The notes: generated from the sequence alone by a model not told the origin. Positions 25,151 through 33,859 are shown, counted from the stretch's first letter. The stretch: DNA of 64,000 nt from Bacillota bacterium (GCA_023396225.1 JAEWWT010000025.1:1-64000); one strand, 5' to 3'. A program made the numbers and translations.

Positions 25151-25858
25151 ATGATTCTTCCGCAGAATGAATTTACAAAGCTGTTCAATGATAGTGGCTT
25201 TGAGCTTACTGACAAGCAATATGCTGATTTTATGGCATATGCAAAGCTGCTTGTTGAGTGGAATGAGAAAATGAATCTGACCGCAATAACTGATCCTGCC
25301 GGTATCTCGGAAAAGCATTTTCTTGACAGCGTTCTTATGCTTAAATATGCTGATATTGCCGAAAATGCGTCACTTATTGATGTTGGAACAGGTGCAGGAT
25401 TTCCCGGTGTTGCTTTGAAAATATACCGCAATGACTTGAACGTTACTCTTCTTGACAGCCTTAACAAGCGTCTGAATTTTCTTAATGAAGTATCTTCACA
25501 GCTTAAAACGCCAATGCCTATTGTACATGCAAGGGCAGAGGATGGTTCAAAAAAATCCGAACTTCGTGAGAAATTTGATGTAGCTACAGCAAGAGCAGTT
25601 GCGGCACTTCCTGTTCTGTATGAGTATTGTATGCCATATGTCAAGGTTGGAGGAAGATTTCTTGCTTTGAAAGGCCCTAACGAAGATTACAAGGCGGCAA
25701 ACAACGCCCTCAAACTTCTTGGAGGAAAACTGGCTGAAGTAAAGGAATATGCTCTTCCAAACGGCGATAAACGTTTGCTTGTCATTGCAGAAAAAATATC
25801 GCAGACTCCGTCAAAATATCCTAGAAACAGTGGTCAGATAGCTAAAAGTAGCCTTTAA
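25151..25858 (+). CDS. rsmG: 16S rRNA (guanine-527-N7)-methyltransferase RsmG (GidB)
   Basis: SAM-dependent methyltransferase acting on G527 of 16S rRNA; loss in other bacteria gives low-level streptomycin resistance. The 235 residues include NLTAITDPAGISEKHFLDS, the SAM loop DVGTGAGFPGV, and ATARAVAALPVLYEYC followed by GGRFLALKGP. GAAAGGA lies 8 bases before the ATG. A parS site is just upstream and a terminator just downstream. Confidence 0.97.
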   Translation: MILPQNEFTKLFNDSGFELTDKQYADFMAYAKLLVEWNEKMNLTAITDPAGISEKHFLDSVLMLKYADIAENASLIDVGTGAGFPGVALKIYRNDLNVTLLDSLNKRLNFLNEVSSQLKTPMPIVHARAEDGSKKSELREKFDVATARAVAALPVLYEYCMPYVKVGGRFLALKGPNEDYKAANNALKLLGGKLAEVKEYALPNGDKRLLVIAEKISQTPSKYPRNSGQIAKSSL

Positions 25859-25873
25859 ACAACTATATATGAT

Positions 25874-25919
25874 AGTCCTTTCTGCGATTTGTGATGAACA
25901 TTGCAGAGAGGACTTTTTA
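25874..25919 (+). terminator. rsmG terminator
   Basis: A 12-bp stem with one G-U pair (25874-25885 with 25903-25914), 17-base loop, then TTTTTAT. Confidence 0.85.
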
Positions 25920-26033
25920 TTATTCGTCATAATTCTGTTTGCATCGGTGATATAATGAAAAAGTAATTAATTTATAAATAATTAACAATTTTTACGTAAT
26001 TATATGCATAAAGACAGACGGGAGGCTTTTCTG

Positions 26034-26840
26034 ATGAATGTGCCGTTTTTGACGAAAGAAAAGATACTGAACAAAGTGATACAGGTTGATGTCGACAAGA
26101 TTGTGCCGAATCCGTATCAGCCAAGACGAATTTTTAATCAGCAGGAACTTGAGAGCCTTGCTGACAGTATAAGACAGAATGGTATTTTGCAGCCGCTAAC
26201 GGTAAGGCAGATTGAAAGCGGATATGAGCTTGTTGCAGGGGAACGCAGATTAAGAGCAGCTCAAATGGCAGGGATATTCTATGTTCCGTGCATTGTTATG
26301 AATATTTCTGAAAGAAATTCTGCTGTGATGGCGCTTGTCGAGAATGTTCAGAGAAGGGATCTGACTTTTTTTGACGAGGCATATGCAATATCAAAGCTGA
26401 TTGATTTCTATGGCATGACACAGGAGGACGCAGCTGTAAAGCTTGGAAAATCTCAATCTGCGATTGCAAACAAGCTTCGCTTACTTAAACTTAGTGATGA
26501 TGAAAAGAATAAAATTGTTGAATATGCATTTACCGAACGTCATGCAAGAGCCTTACTCAGACTGCCGATAGGGGAGCAGCGGATGGAGGCTATTGAGCGT
26601 ATACATAGCCGCAAGCTTAATGTAGATAACTCGGAAAAACTTATTGAGGCAATGATTTATAAAGAGAAAGAACTTGAAAGCATACGAAAAAGAAAAGGGG
26701 CATTCAAGGATATACGGCTGTTTGTGAATACAATTAATAAGGCTGTTGAGATGATGAAAGCGGCGGGAATCAATGCAGATTCAACGAAAAAGCAAGAAGA
26801 AGATTACATAGAGTATGTTGTGAGAATACCTACAAAGTAA
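26034..26840 (+). CDS. noc: Nucleoid occlusion protein Noc (ParB paralogue)
   Basis: A CTP-dependent DNA-binding protein that blocks division over the nucleoid. ATG 26034 has GGGAGG 8 bases upstream and gives 268 residues. The ParB/Noc core is present: NPYQPRR, AGERRLRAA (CTP site) and LVENVQRRD. Which paralogue it is can be read from the four residues known to separate ParB from Noc DNA specificity: this gene has Q in GKSQSAIAN, K in ANKLRLL, K in LLKLS and R in TERHARA, the full Noc set. The short N-terminus MNVPFLTKEKILNKVI may be the membrane-binding helix. Order rsmG-noc-parA-parB is as in Bacillus. Confidence 0.93.
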   Translation: MNVPFLTKEKILNKVIQVDVDKIVPNPYQPRRIFNQQELESLADSIRQNGILQPLTVRQIESGYELVAGERRLRAAQMAGIFYVPCIVMNISERNSAVMALVENVQRRDLTFFDEAYAISKLIDFYGMTQEDAAVKLGKSQSAIANKLRLLKLSDDEKNKIVEYAFTERHARALLRLPIGEQRMEAIERIHSRKLNVDNSEKLIEAMIYKEKELESIRKRKGAFKDIRLFVNTINKAVEMMKAAGINADSTKKQEEDYIEYVVRIPTK

Positions 26841-26851
26841 ATTTATATATT

Positions 26852-26879
26852 GAGGACACTTTTGGGTGTCCTCTTTTTT
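26852..26879 (+). terminator. noc terminator
   Basis: GAGGACAC/GTGTCCTC stem (26852-26859 with 26866-26873), loop TTTTGG, T6 tail. Confidence 0.92.
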
Positions 26880-26919
26880 GCTCTTAATACATATTCATAA
26901 TTGTGTAAAACATTAAAAT

Positions 26920-26935
26920 TGTTTCACGTGGAACA
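26920..26935. promoter_or_regulatory. parS site 2
   Basis: TGTTTCACGTGGAACA, one base off a perfect palindrome and a close match to consensus. It lies 18 bases upstream of the parA promoter -35. Confidence 0.93.
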
Positions 26936-26952
26936 TTTTTTGAATTATTACG

Positions 26953-26981
26953 TTGATAATAGTATTTTTATGTGCTATAAT
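26953..26981 (+). promoter_or_regulatory. parA-parB promoter
   Basis: TTGATA (26953-26958), 17 bp, TATAAT (26976-26981). parS sites lie on both sides (26920 and 27013), so ParB bound at these sites could repress its own operon. Confidence 0.75.
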
Positions 26982-27012
26982 CATTATTGTAATAGAAGTG
27001 TTGCGTGATTAA

Positions 27013-27028
27013 TGTTCCATGTGGAACA
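27013..27028. promoter_or_regulatory. parS site 3 (variant centre)
   Basis: TGTTCCATGTGGAACA: the arms match the other sites but the central CACGTG reads CATGTG. It lies between the parA promoter and the parA start. Affinity is probably lower. Confidence 0.78.
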
Positions 27029-27054
27029 ATGCGATATAAATATGGAGGTGTAAA

Positions 27055-27855
27055 ATGGCTACTGTTATTGCGGTTGCAAATCAGAAGGGCGGCGTAGGAA
27101 AGTCTACTACTGTCGTAAATCTTGCGGCTTGCATTGGTGCAGAGGGTAAAAAAGTCTTGTGTATAGATATGGATGCCCAAGGAAACACTACAAGCGGCTT
27201 TGGAATTAAGAAGAAAACCATTGACATAACGGTTTATGATGTTCTTATGGGGCAAAGAAAAATTCAGGATGCTATATTAAAAACTGAATTTGAAAACGTG
27301 TCTATTGTTTCATCAACATCGGCTCTTGCAGGTGCAGAAATCGAGCTTGTTGAGCTTGACAACAGGTCAAACAGACTTAAAATGCAGGTTCTGACCATAA
27401 AAAATGACTACGACTACATATTCCTGGACTGCCCTCCGTCATTATCGTTGCTAACTGTAAACGCTTTGTGTGCCTGCGATACTGTACTTATACCGCTGCA
27501 ATGTGAGTTTTACTCGCTGGAGGGACTTTCGCAGCTTGTAGAATCTATAAGACTTGTCAAGCAGAGATATAATCCGTCAATTGACATAGAGGGCATACTT
27601 TTCACCATGTTTGACAGCAGACTTAACCTCACAAATCAGGTTGTAGGAGAGGTAAAAAAGCATTTTCCAAAGAAGATGTTCAGCACAGTAATTCCTAGAA
27701 ATGTTCGTCTTTCCGAGGCACCGAGCTTTGGAAAGCCAGTAATTTACTATGACAAGACTTCAAGGGGAGCAGAAGCATATATCTCTCTTGCGGACGAGCT
27801 TCTCTCACATTATATGCCTGCAAAGAAAAAATCACTGCTTGGCGGATTAAAATAA
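27055..27855 (+). CDS. parA: Chromosome partitioning ATPase ParA (Soj)
   Basis: A Walker-type ATPase that moves ParB-bound origins and in Bacillus also controls DnaA. The deviant Walker A KGGVGKST is at residues 11-18 with the signature lysine, followed by DMDAQGNTT and FLDCPPSL. Length is 266. GGAGGTG lies about 8 bases before the ATG. The stop overlaps a possible ATG at 27855, and parB follows at once, so the two are translationally linked. Confidence 0.97.
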   Translation: MATVIAVANQKGGVGKSTTVVNLAACIGAEGKKVLCIDMDAQGNTTSGFGIKKKTIDITVYDVLMGQRKIQDAILKTEFENVSIVSSTSALAGAEIELVELDNRSNRLKMQVLTIKNDYDYIFLDCPPSLSLLTVNALCACDTVLIPLQCEFYSLEGLSQLVESIRLVKQRYNPSIDIEGILFTMFDSRLNLTNQVVGEVKKHFPKKMFSTVIPRNVRLSEAPSFGKPVIYYDKTSRGAEAYISLADELLSHYMPAKKKSLLGGLK

Positions 27856-27872
27856 TGAAAGGATGGACACAG

Positions 27873-28730
27873 ATGGCAAAAAAAACTGGTCTTGGCATGG
27901 GACTTGACGCACTTTTTGAGGACAATTCCAATGACACGCAGACACCGCAGTCGGTAAGACTTTCTGATATAGAGCCGAACAGGGATCAGCCTAGACGTAC
28001 ATTTGACGAAGCATCCATAACATCACTCGCTGAAAGTATCCGAGAGCATGGACTTATCCAGCCTATTCTTGTAAGACCGCTTGAAAACGGCAGATACCAG
28101 ATTGTTGCTGGTGAGCGTCGTTGGAGAGCATGCAGAATGCTTGCAATGACCGATGTTCCCGTTATAGTAAGGGAACTTTCTGACTTTGAAACAGCACAAA
28201 TTGCCCTAATTGAAAACATTCAGAGAGAAAACCTTAACCCAGTTGAAGAAGCTACGGCATATAAGACTCTTATGGAGAATTTCAGCATGACACAGGAAAC
28301 ACTTTCAAAGGCTGTCGGCAAGTCACGTTCGGCAATCGCAAACAGTGTCAGATTGCTTAATCTTCCCGAAGCTGTGCAGGATATGCTCAGAAACGGAGAC
28401 ATTTCAGTAGGACAGGCAAAGGCTCTTGCATCCGTTGTGGATGAAAAGCTTCTTGTTGAGCTTGCACAGAAGGCTTCAAAGGGACAGGTTACTGTCAGAG
28501 GAATAGAAAAGCTTACCTCAGAGATAGAAGCAGATAAAAAGCCAGAGAAATCAGCTGGTACAGACAGAAAACTCCGCAATTACTATACAGAGATGGAAAT
28601 CAGCTTGCGTGAAAAGCTTGGAAGAAAGATAAAAATTTCTTCCGGCAGGGGTGAAAACGGAAGTATAACAATAGATTTCTTTGACAAGAACGATTTAGCT
28701 GATATTACAAAGATGCTGGCAGGCGAGTAG
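27873..28730 (+). CDS. parB: Chromosome partitioning protein ParB (Spo0J)
   Basis: The parS-binding CTPase clamp. ATG 27873 (AAAGGATGG upstream) gives MAKKTGLGMGLDALFEDN, the ParA-stimulating N-terminus; the frame also opens at 27855. Core motifs are NRDQPRRTFDE, AGERRWRA and LIENIQRENLNPVEEA. At the ParB/Noc discriminating positions it has R (GKSRSAIAN), S, N and G, that is ParB-like, unlike its neighbour noc. Four parS sites lie within 3.6 kb, the last just after its stop. 285 residues. Confidence 0.97.
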   Translation: MAKKTGLGMGLDALFEDNSNDTQTPQSVRLSDIEPNRDQPRRTFDEASITSLAESIREHGLIQPILVRPLENGRYQIVAGERRWRACRMLAMTDVPVIVRELSDFETAQIALIENIQRENLNPVEEATAYKTLMENFSMTQETLSKAVGKSRSAIANSVRLLNLPEAVQDMLRNGDISVGQAKALASVVDEKLLVELAQKASKGQVTVRGIEKLTSEIEADKKPEKSAGTDRKLRNYYTEMEISLREKLGRKIKISSGRGENGSITIDFFDKNDLADITKMLAGE

Positions 28731-28731
28731 T

Positions 28732-28747
28732 TGTTCCACGTGGAACA
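28732..28747. promoter_or_regulatory. parS site 4
   Basis: TGTTCCACGTGGAACA, identical to site 1, directly after the parB stop and upstream of the serS promoter. Confidence 0.93.
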
Positions 28748-28760
28748 TTTATTGATATGC

Positions 28761-28788
28761 TTGATTTTCAACATAAATGTGGTATAAT
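28761..28788 (+). promoter_or_regulatory. serS promoter
   Basis: TTGATT (28761-28766), 16 bp, TATAAT (28783-28788). The leader is too short for a T-box, and none is visible. Confidence 0.65.
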
Positions 28789-28841
28789 AATTGTTGTATT
28801 AAAAATAAGAAATATTATTTTATAAAAAGGAAGAATACGAA

Positions 28842-30119
28842 ATGCTGGATATAAAATTTTTAAGAGAAAACCCGGATATAGTTAAACAGAACATCAAGAA
28901 TAAGTTTCAGGACAGCAAACTTCCGCTTGTAGATGAAGTTATCGAGCTTGATACTCAGATAAGAAATGCCAAGACACAGGCAGATGGTCTCCGTGCTGAC
29001 AGAAACAAGTATTCAAAGCAGATTGGCGGACTTATGGCGCAGGGCAAGAAGGACGAAGCTGAGGAAATGAAGAAGCTTGTTACAGAGTCTTCACAGAAGC
29101 TTGCAGAACTTGAAGCCAGTGAAACAGAGCTTGAAGAAAAAATCAAGCATATTATGATGATTATTCCTAACATCATTGACAAGAGTGTTCCAATCGGTAA
29201 GGATGACAGCCAGAACGTTGAAGTTGAGCGATTCGGCGAACCTTTTATACCTGATTTTGAAATTCCATACCATACAGAAATCATGGAAAAGCTTAATGGC
29301 ATTGACCTTGACGCTGCAAGAAAGGTTGCAGGCAACGGTTTCTACTATCTTATGGGCAATATTGCAAGACTTCACTCCGCAGTTATTTCATATGCAAGAG
29401 ATTTCATGATTGACAGAGGTTTTACTTACTGCGTACCTCCGTTTATGATCAGAAGCAACGTTGTAACAGGCGTTATGAGCTTTGCTGAAATGGATGCTAT
29501 GATGTACAAGATTGAGGGTGAAGATCTTTACCTTATCGGAACAAGTGAGCACTCAATGATTGGTAAATATATAGACACAATCGTTTCTGAAGAAACACTT
29601 CCTCACGCACTTACAAGCTACTCACCATGTTTCAGAAAAGAAAAGGGCGCACACGGTATCGAAGAAAGAGGCGTTTACCGTATTCACCAGTTTGAAAAGC
29701 AGGAAATGATTGTAATTTGCAAGCCGGAGGACAGCATGGAATGGTATGAAAAGCTTTGGAAGAACACCGTTGATCTTTTCAGAACACTTGATATTCCTGT
29801 AAGAACACTTGAATGTTGTTCAGGTGACCTTGCGGATCTGAAGGTTAAGTCTGTTGACGTTGAGGCATGGTCACCACGTCAGAAGAAGTATTTTGAAGTT
29901 GGTTCATGTTCAAACCTTGGTGATGCACAGGCAAGAAGACTTAAGATAAGGATTGCAGGCAAGGATGGTAAGTATCTTGCACATACACTTAACAATACAG
30001 TAGTAGCACCGCCGAGAATGCTTATAGCGTTCCTTGAAAACAATCTTAATGAAGATGGAACAATAAGAATTCCTGAAAAGCTCAGACCATACATGGGCGG
30101 AATGGAAGTTATAAAGTAA
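28842..30119 (+). CDS. serS: Seryl-tRNA synthetase
   Basis: Class II synthetase charging tRNA-Ser, 425 residues. The N-terminal coiled-coil arm (about residues 28-105, rich in Lys/Glu/Ala) is followed by the catalytic core: motif 2 around FRKEKGAHGIEERGVYRIHQ, and motif 3 with TLNNTVVAPPRMLIAFLENN. AAAAAGGAAG precedes the ATG. It has its own promoter and is followed by a long run of hairpins. Confidence 0.97.
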   Translation: MLDIKFLRENPDIVKQNIKNKFQDSKLPLVDEVIELDTQIRNAKTQADGLRADRNKYSKQIGGLMAQGKKDEAEEMKKLVTESSQKLAELEASETELEEKIKHIMMIIPNIIDKSVPIGKDDSQNVEVERFGEPFIPDFEIPYHTEIMEKLNGIDLDAARKVAGNGFYYLMGNIARLHSAVISYARDFMIDRGFTYCVPPFMIRSNVVTGVMSFAEMDAMMYKIEGEDLYLIGTSEHSMIGKYIDTIVSEETLPHALTSYSPCFRKEKGAHGIEERGVYRIHQFEKQEMIVICKPEDSMEWYEKLWKNTVDLFRTLDIPVRTLECCSGDLADLKVKSVDVEAWSPRQKKYFEVGSCSNLGDAQARRLKIRIAGKDGKYLAHTLNNTVVAPPRMLIAFLENNLNEDGTIRIPEKLRPYMGGMEVIK

Positions 30120-30132
30120 AAATAACGGAAAT

Positions 30133-30198
30133 CCAAAAACACGGTGTTTTTGGCAGGATATTTAAGGACAGCGTCCTTAAATCGCTCTCCGCAGAGAG
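30133..30198 (+). repeat. Hairpin string after serS, part 1
   Basis: Three stems begin 14 bases after the serS stop: CCAAAAACA/TGTTTTTGG (30133-30153), TTTAAGGAC/GTCCTTAAA (30161-30181), and CTCTC-CGCA-GAGAG (30185-30198). The last shares its CGCA loop with hairpins at 57045-57062 and 14567-14584 although the stems differ. Confidence 0.65.
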
Positions 30199-30241
30199 TG
30201 AAATCCCTTTCGTAACCCCGCAAATGAAACAAAAATAATAG

Positions 30242-30305
30242 AAACCGCAAATAATCAATTCGGACAAACTAGCTGATCTGAAATTGCATTTGCGGTTTTC
30301 TTTAT
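30242..30305 (+). terminator. Candidate serS terminator
   Basis: AAACCGCAAAT (30242-30252) pairs with ATTTGCGGTTT (30288-30298) around a 35-base loop, then TTCTTTAT. The loop is long, so efficiency is uncertain. Confidence 0.5.
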
Positions 30306-30326
30306 GCCCAAAACAATACTACCCTT

Positions 30327-30371
30327 CTGAAAGCGAACACAACAGCGACAGCGACTTGTGTTCACTTTCAG
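30327..30371. repeat. 15-bp interrupted inverted repeat
   Basis: CTGAAAG-c-GAACACAA pairs with TTGTGTTC-a-CTTTCAG around a 13-base loop made of CAGCGACAGCGAC. There is no T-run on either side, and it is not part of any gene. Confidence 0.6.
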
Positions 30372-30516
30372 ACAAAGCAAAACTATATATACATCAGAAT
30401 AAAGCTGTGCTATATTTATAAAGAGTAATGAAATTAATAAAAGATTATTGTAGGTATACTTGTTACATACAATCAGAATCAGACAAATATTGTTAAATCA
30501 GATTTAAGTTGCATTG

Positions 30517-30735
30517 TTTCATACAGTCCACTGGACTGTATGAAAGGAAAAGATTATTGAAACCGAAAGAAAGGGATGCGGTCGTGTTCGCCTCCCTCGA
30601 AAAGCTGTCGCTTTTCTCACCCTTGCTCCGTTTTTTTGGACGCCTGCGGGCGAAGTTGGAGTTCCATCGTTGCGACGACGGCAAAGTGACTTTGTCCCTT
30701 TGAACCCTACAACCTTGAAAGGTTGACGAACTTTT
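30517..30735 (+). repeat. Hairpin string after serS, part 2
   Basis: It begins with a near-perfect palindrome of two 14-bp arms around one base (30517-30530, 30532-30545). Stems GAAAAGC/GCTTTTC, CGCC/GGCG, CGTTGCGACG, AAAGTGACTTT and CAACCTT/AAGGTTG follow. Positions 30598-30637 repeat 14600-14639 in the opposite plus-strand orientation. A 63-64 codon frame on each strand overlaps this block; neither looks coding. Confidence 0.68.
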
Positions 30736-30749
30736 CTGATTTTGTATGC

Positions 30750-30793
30750 AAAAAAAACACCGCTTACGGGGGAAAGTAAGCGGTGTTTTTTTT
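30750..30793. terminator. Bidirectional terminator
   Basis: An 18-bp inverted repeat (30750-30767 with 30776-30793) including A8 and T8 flanks a GC-rich stem. On the minus strand it directly follows the stop of the gene at 30793. Confidence 0.93.
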
Positions 30794-31170
30794 CATTTGT
30801 TTCTGGTAAAAATATAATTCAGCCCACAGCCTTTTTCAGGTGTTAAGTAAATCCAGTTATGCTGTGCCGACGGACTCATTCCAATAGGCCCTGTTACTAC
30901 AACATGGTACTTCTTATTGCAGGGGAGAAGAAAAAAAGTTCCACAATTGCTGTTTGTCGTTTCAGTATAAAGCACTTTCTTTTCTGTATCAGTTATGACA
31001 ATTTTATAAATTCCCTCGAAGTCAGTGTTGCTTGATATATTAACAGAAACTTTACACTTCGTGTGATTTTCAGGAGGATAATAAATCTTTTCGCCATTTT
31101 CACTTTCAACTTTTTTTGTGAAGCCCGGAGGCGAATTTGCTTTGTTCCGGCGGGATCGGTTCTCTTTCAT
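30793..31170 (-). CDS. Hypothetical protein, 125 residues
   Basis: A small protein with no signal peptide or membrane segment. The N-terminus is strongly basic (KENRSRRNKANSPPG). The remainder has alternating strand-like stretches (KCKVSVNISS, YKIVITDTEKKVLYTET, KKYHVVVTGP) that suggest a small beta-sandwich, such as an Ig/Cna-B-like fold, but I recognise no family. GGGAGG lies about 10 bases before the ATG and a strong terminator follows the stop, both supporting a real single-gene unit. Function unknown. Confidence 0.72.
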   Translation of the reverse strand: MKENRSRRNKANSPPGFTKKVESENGEKIYYPPENHTKCKVSVNISSNTDFEGIYKIVITDTEKKVLYTETTNSNCGTFFLLPCNKKYHVVVTGPIGMSPSAQHNWIYLTPEKGCGLNYIFTRNK

Positions 31171-31471
31171 CTGATTAATGCCTCCCTTTCAAAACACTTG
31201 TGCATAATTATGATTTGCATTAAAATGATCACAAACACCAACCGTTTTATGTAGTGACCATTAAAGAAAATCATCATTAGCTTAAGTTTTTATTATATCA
31301 TATGAAATAAAAATGAAATTGTGCCGATTTTTTGCATAGATTACTGGTATATACAAAAACTTGCTTGAAAACACATAAAAATTCTACATTCAAATTCATA
31401 AAATTGTGTTGAATATTTATGATAATAGTAGTAAACTATTAAAAATATATATTTTTATAGGAGGAAATAAG

Positions 31472-32947
31472 ATGCTTAATACAAATATGAACAGTAAATT
31501 TGGTAAAGAAGGTCTTACTTTTGACGATGTTCTCCTGATACCGGGCGAATCTGACGTCACACCAAATATGATTGAACTAAATACTCGCCTTGCTGGTAAT
31601 ATCGTCCTTAATACACCAATCATGACATCCGCTATGGATACAGTCACAGAAGCAAACATGGCAATCGCTATTGCAAGAGAAGGCGGCATCGGTATTATTC
31701 ATAAAAATATGTCTATTGAAAAGCAGGTTGACGAGGTTGATAAGGTAAAGCGTTCAGAAAACGGTGTTATTGTAAATCCGTTTTCGCTTACTGCTGACAA
31801 GCTTGTTTCCGAAGCAGATGAACTCATGGGCAAGTACAGGATTTCTGGTGTGCCTATAGTTGATGCAAAGGGAAAGCTGGTCGGAATATTAACCAACCGT
31901 GACCTGCGTTTTTTGACTGACTTTGATACACCTATTAAGGATGTAATGACAAAGGATAACCTTGTTACAGCTCCTGTAGGTACAGACTTAAAGGGTGCTC
32001 AGCAAATCCTTATGAAGCACAAAATTGAAAAGCTCCCTCTCGTTGACGAAAACGGTACATTAAAGGGACTTATTACTATCAAGGATATCGAAAAGGCTGT
32101 TCAGTATCCTAATTCCGCAAGAGATAAGGGCGGAAGACTTCTCTGCGGTGCTGCTATCGGCGTTACAAAGGACGTACTTGATAGAGCAAAGGCTCTTATT
32201 GATGCACAGGCCGACGTTCTCGTTCTTGACTCAGCTCATGGTCATTCTGCAAACATCATTAATTGCCTTAAAATGATAAAGGAAAACTTCCCTGATACTC
32301 CTGTTATTGCTGGAAATATTGCAACAGCTGAAGCCGCTGAAGCTCTTATCGCAGCAGGTGCTGATTGCCTTAAGGTTGGAATCGGACCTGGTTCAATCTG
32401 TACAACCCGTGTTGTTGCAGGTATTGGTGTTCCACAGATTACTGCAATTTATGACGTTGCATGTGTTGCTTCAAAGCATAACATCCCTGTTATCGCTGAC
32501 GGTGGCATCAAGTATTCAGGTGATATTGTAAAGGCTCTTGCTGCTGGTGCAAACGTTGTTATGCTTGGTTCACTCCTTGCAGGCTGTGACGAAGCTCCCG
32601 GCGCTACAGAAATATTCCAGGGCAGAAAGTTCAAGGTTTACAGAGGAATGGGAAGCCTTGCTGCTATGGCAGAAGGAAGCAAGGACAGATACTTCCAGGA
32701 GGGCGCTAAGAAGCTTGTTCCGGAAGGCGTTGAAGGTCGTGTTCCTTACAAGGGAGACGTTTCAGATACAATATTCCAGCTTGTGGGCGGTATCCGTTCA
32801 GGTATGGGTTACTGTGGATGCAAGACGATATTTGAACTCCACGACAGAGCTAAGTTTGTAAGAATTACAGGTGCAGGTCTCAAGGAATCACATCCTCATG
32901 ATATTTATATTACTAAGGAAGCGCCGAACTATTCTGCACAGATATAA
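31472..32947 (+). CDS. guaB: Inosine-5'-monophosphate dehydrogenase
   Basis: Oxidises IMP to XMP, the first step towards GMP. ATG 31472 follows AGGAGG by 7 bases and gives 491 residues; the frame extends back to 31406 but without a site. A CBS pair occupies about residues 95-210, inserted in the TIM barrel. The catalytic cysteine is Cys310 in GPGSICTTR; GGIKYSGDIVKALAAGA and YRGMGSLAAM are the phosphate-binding loops. The 301-base leader (31171-31471) is AT-rich, with no purine riboswitch that I can see. A terminator follows. Confidence 0.97.
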   Translation: MLNTNMNSKFGKEGLTFDDVLLIPGESDVTPNMIELNTRLAGNIVLNTPIMTSAMDTVTEANMAIAIAREGGIGIIHKNMSIEKQVDEVDKVKRSENGVIVNPFSLTADKLVSEADELMGKYRISGVPIVDAKGKLVGILTNRDLRFLTDFDTPIKDVMTKDNLVTAPVGTDLKGAQQILMKHKIEKLPLVDENGTLKGLITIKDIEKAVQYPNSARDKGGRLLCGAAIGVTKDVLDRAKALIDAQADVLVLDSAHGHSANIINCLKMIKENFPDTPVIAGNIATAEAAEALIAAGADCLKVGIGPGSICTTRVVAGIGVPQITAIYDVACVASKHNIPVIADGGIKYSGDIVKALAAGANVVMLGSLLAGCDEAPGATEIFQGRKFKVYRGMGSLAAMAEGSKDRYFQEGAKKLVPEGVEGRVPYKGDVSDTIFQLVGGIRSGMGYCGCKTIFELHDRAKFVRITGAGLKESHPHDIYITKEAPNYSAQI

Positions 32948-32951
32948 CACT

Positions 32952-32983
32952 ACAGCCGCTCATTCCTATGGGCGGCTGTTTTG
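32952..32983 (+). terminator. guaB terminator
   Basis: ACAGCCGC/GCGGCTGT stem (32952-32959 with 32972-32979), 12-base loop, TTTTG tail. Confidence 0.82.
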
Positions 32984-33029
32984 TCAATTCATTAAACGGA
33001 GATTAATATTACACTGACAGGAGAAAACA

Positions 33030-33818
33030 ATGAACATTAAAAAAGCCAGATTTATATATTTTAGCCCTACAGGAACATCAAAACGCGTTGCGGAAATGAT
33101 TAAGGAACATTTTGATACCGAAACAGAATGCTATGATGTTACCAGCAAGGCGTTTGAAGAAGATTGCAGTTTTGATAAGGATGATGTCCTTATAATAAGC
33201 TATCCTGTATACTGTGGACGTGTTCCTGAACTTGCATGTGAACGCATTGAAAATCTGAAAGGAAACAATACGCCTGCAGTAATTATTGCTACATACGGCA
33301 ACAGACTGTACGAAGACGCACTTCTTGAAATGAAGGATATTCTTCACAAGAGAGGCTTTGTGACAATAGGTGCCGCCGCAGTAGTAGCCGAACATTCTGT
33401 CGTTAGAACAATAGCAGCAGGCCGCCCTGACGAAAATGATAAAGCCGAAATAAATAAGTTTGCTGTTGAAGTAGTAAGCAAGATTTCGGATGCCGAGAGC
33501 TTTGATGGTGTTGAAGATATAAACGTTCCGGGAAGTTTCCCTTACCGCAGGCGTATAGAAGTATCGTTGCTTCCCAAGACTACAACCGATTGTACAAAGT
33601 GCGGTCTGTGCATAAAGGAATGTCCTGTAGGCGCAATTTCAATGGACGATGACGGGAAGGTTATTACTAATAAAAATCGTTGTATCAACTGCGTAAGATG
33701 CATAAGAGTATGCCCAAAAGATGCAAGGACACTGGGAAAGATTAAAAATATCATCAGAAAAACGTTTCTTACTCTTTCGGGTGCAAAGATAAGAAAACCA
33801 AACGAGTATTACATATAA
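33030..33818 (+). CDS. EFR1-family flavodoxin-ferredoxin protein
   Basis: A fusion of a flavodoxin-like FMN domain and a two-cluster ferredoxin, 262 residues. The flavin phosphate loop is SPTGTSKR near residue 13. The C-terminal third has two 4Fe-4S motifs, CTKCGLCIKECP and CINCVRCIRVCP. Proteins of this type are electron carriers in strict anaerobes; the partner is unknown and no redox genes are adjacent. GGAG precedes the ATG and a bidirectional terminator follows. Confidence 0.92.
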   Translation: MNIKKARFIYFSPTGTSKRVAEMIKEHFDTETECYDVTSKAFEEDCSFDKDDVLIISYPVYCGRVPELACERIENLKGNNTPAVIIATYGNRLYEDALLEMKDILHKRGFVTIGAAAVVAEHSVVRTIAAGRPDENDKAEINKFAVEVVSKISDAESFDGVEDINVPGSFPYRRRIEVSLLPKTTTDCTKCGLCIKECPVGAISMDDDGKVITNKNRCINCVRCIRVCPKDARTLGKIKNIIRKTFLTLSGAKIRKPNEYYI

Positions 33819-33822
33819 AAAT

Positions 33823-33857
33823 AGGCACACAGCGATTTATCTCTCTGTGTGCCTTTC
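33823..33857. terminator. Bidirectional terminator between EFR1 and the AGCS symporter
   Basis: AGGCACACAG/CTGTGTGCCT stem (33823-33832 with 33845-33854), flanked by A/T-rich tails on both sides, between convergent genes. Confidence 0.82.
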
Positions 33858-33859
33858 TA

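Noticed and set aside
28748..28841. T-box riboswitch upstream of serS
   Set aside because: The leader is under 60 bases and has no T-box motif or specifier stem.
30493..30703. 63-64-codon frames on both strands after serS
   Set aside because: Same reason: palindromic sequence open on both strands, no ribosome site.
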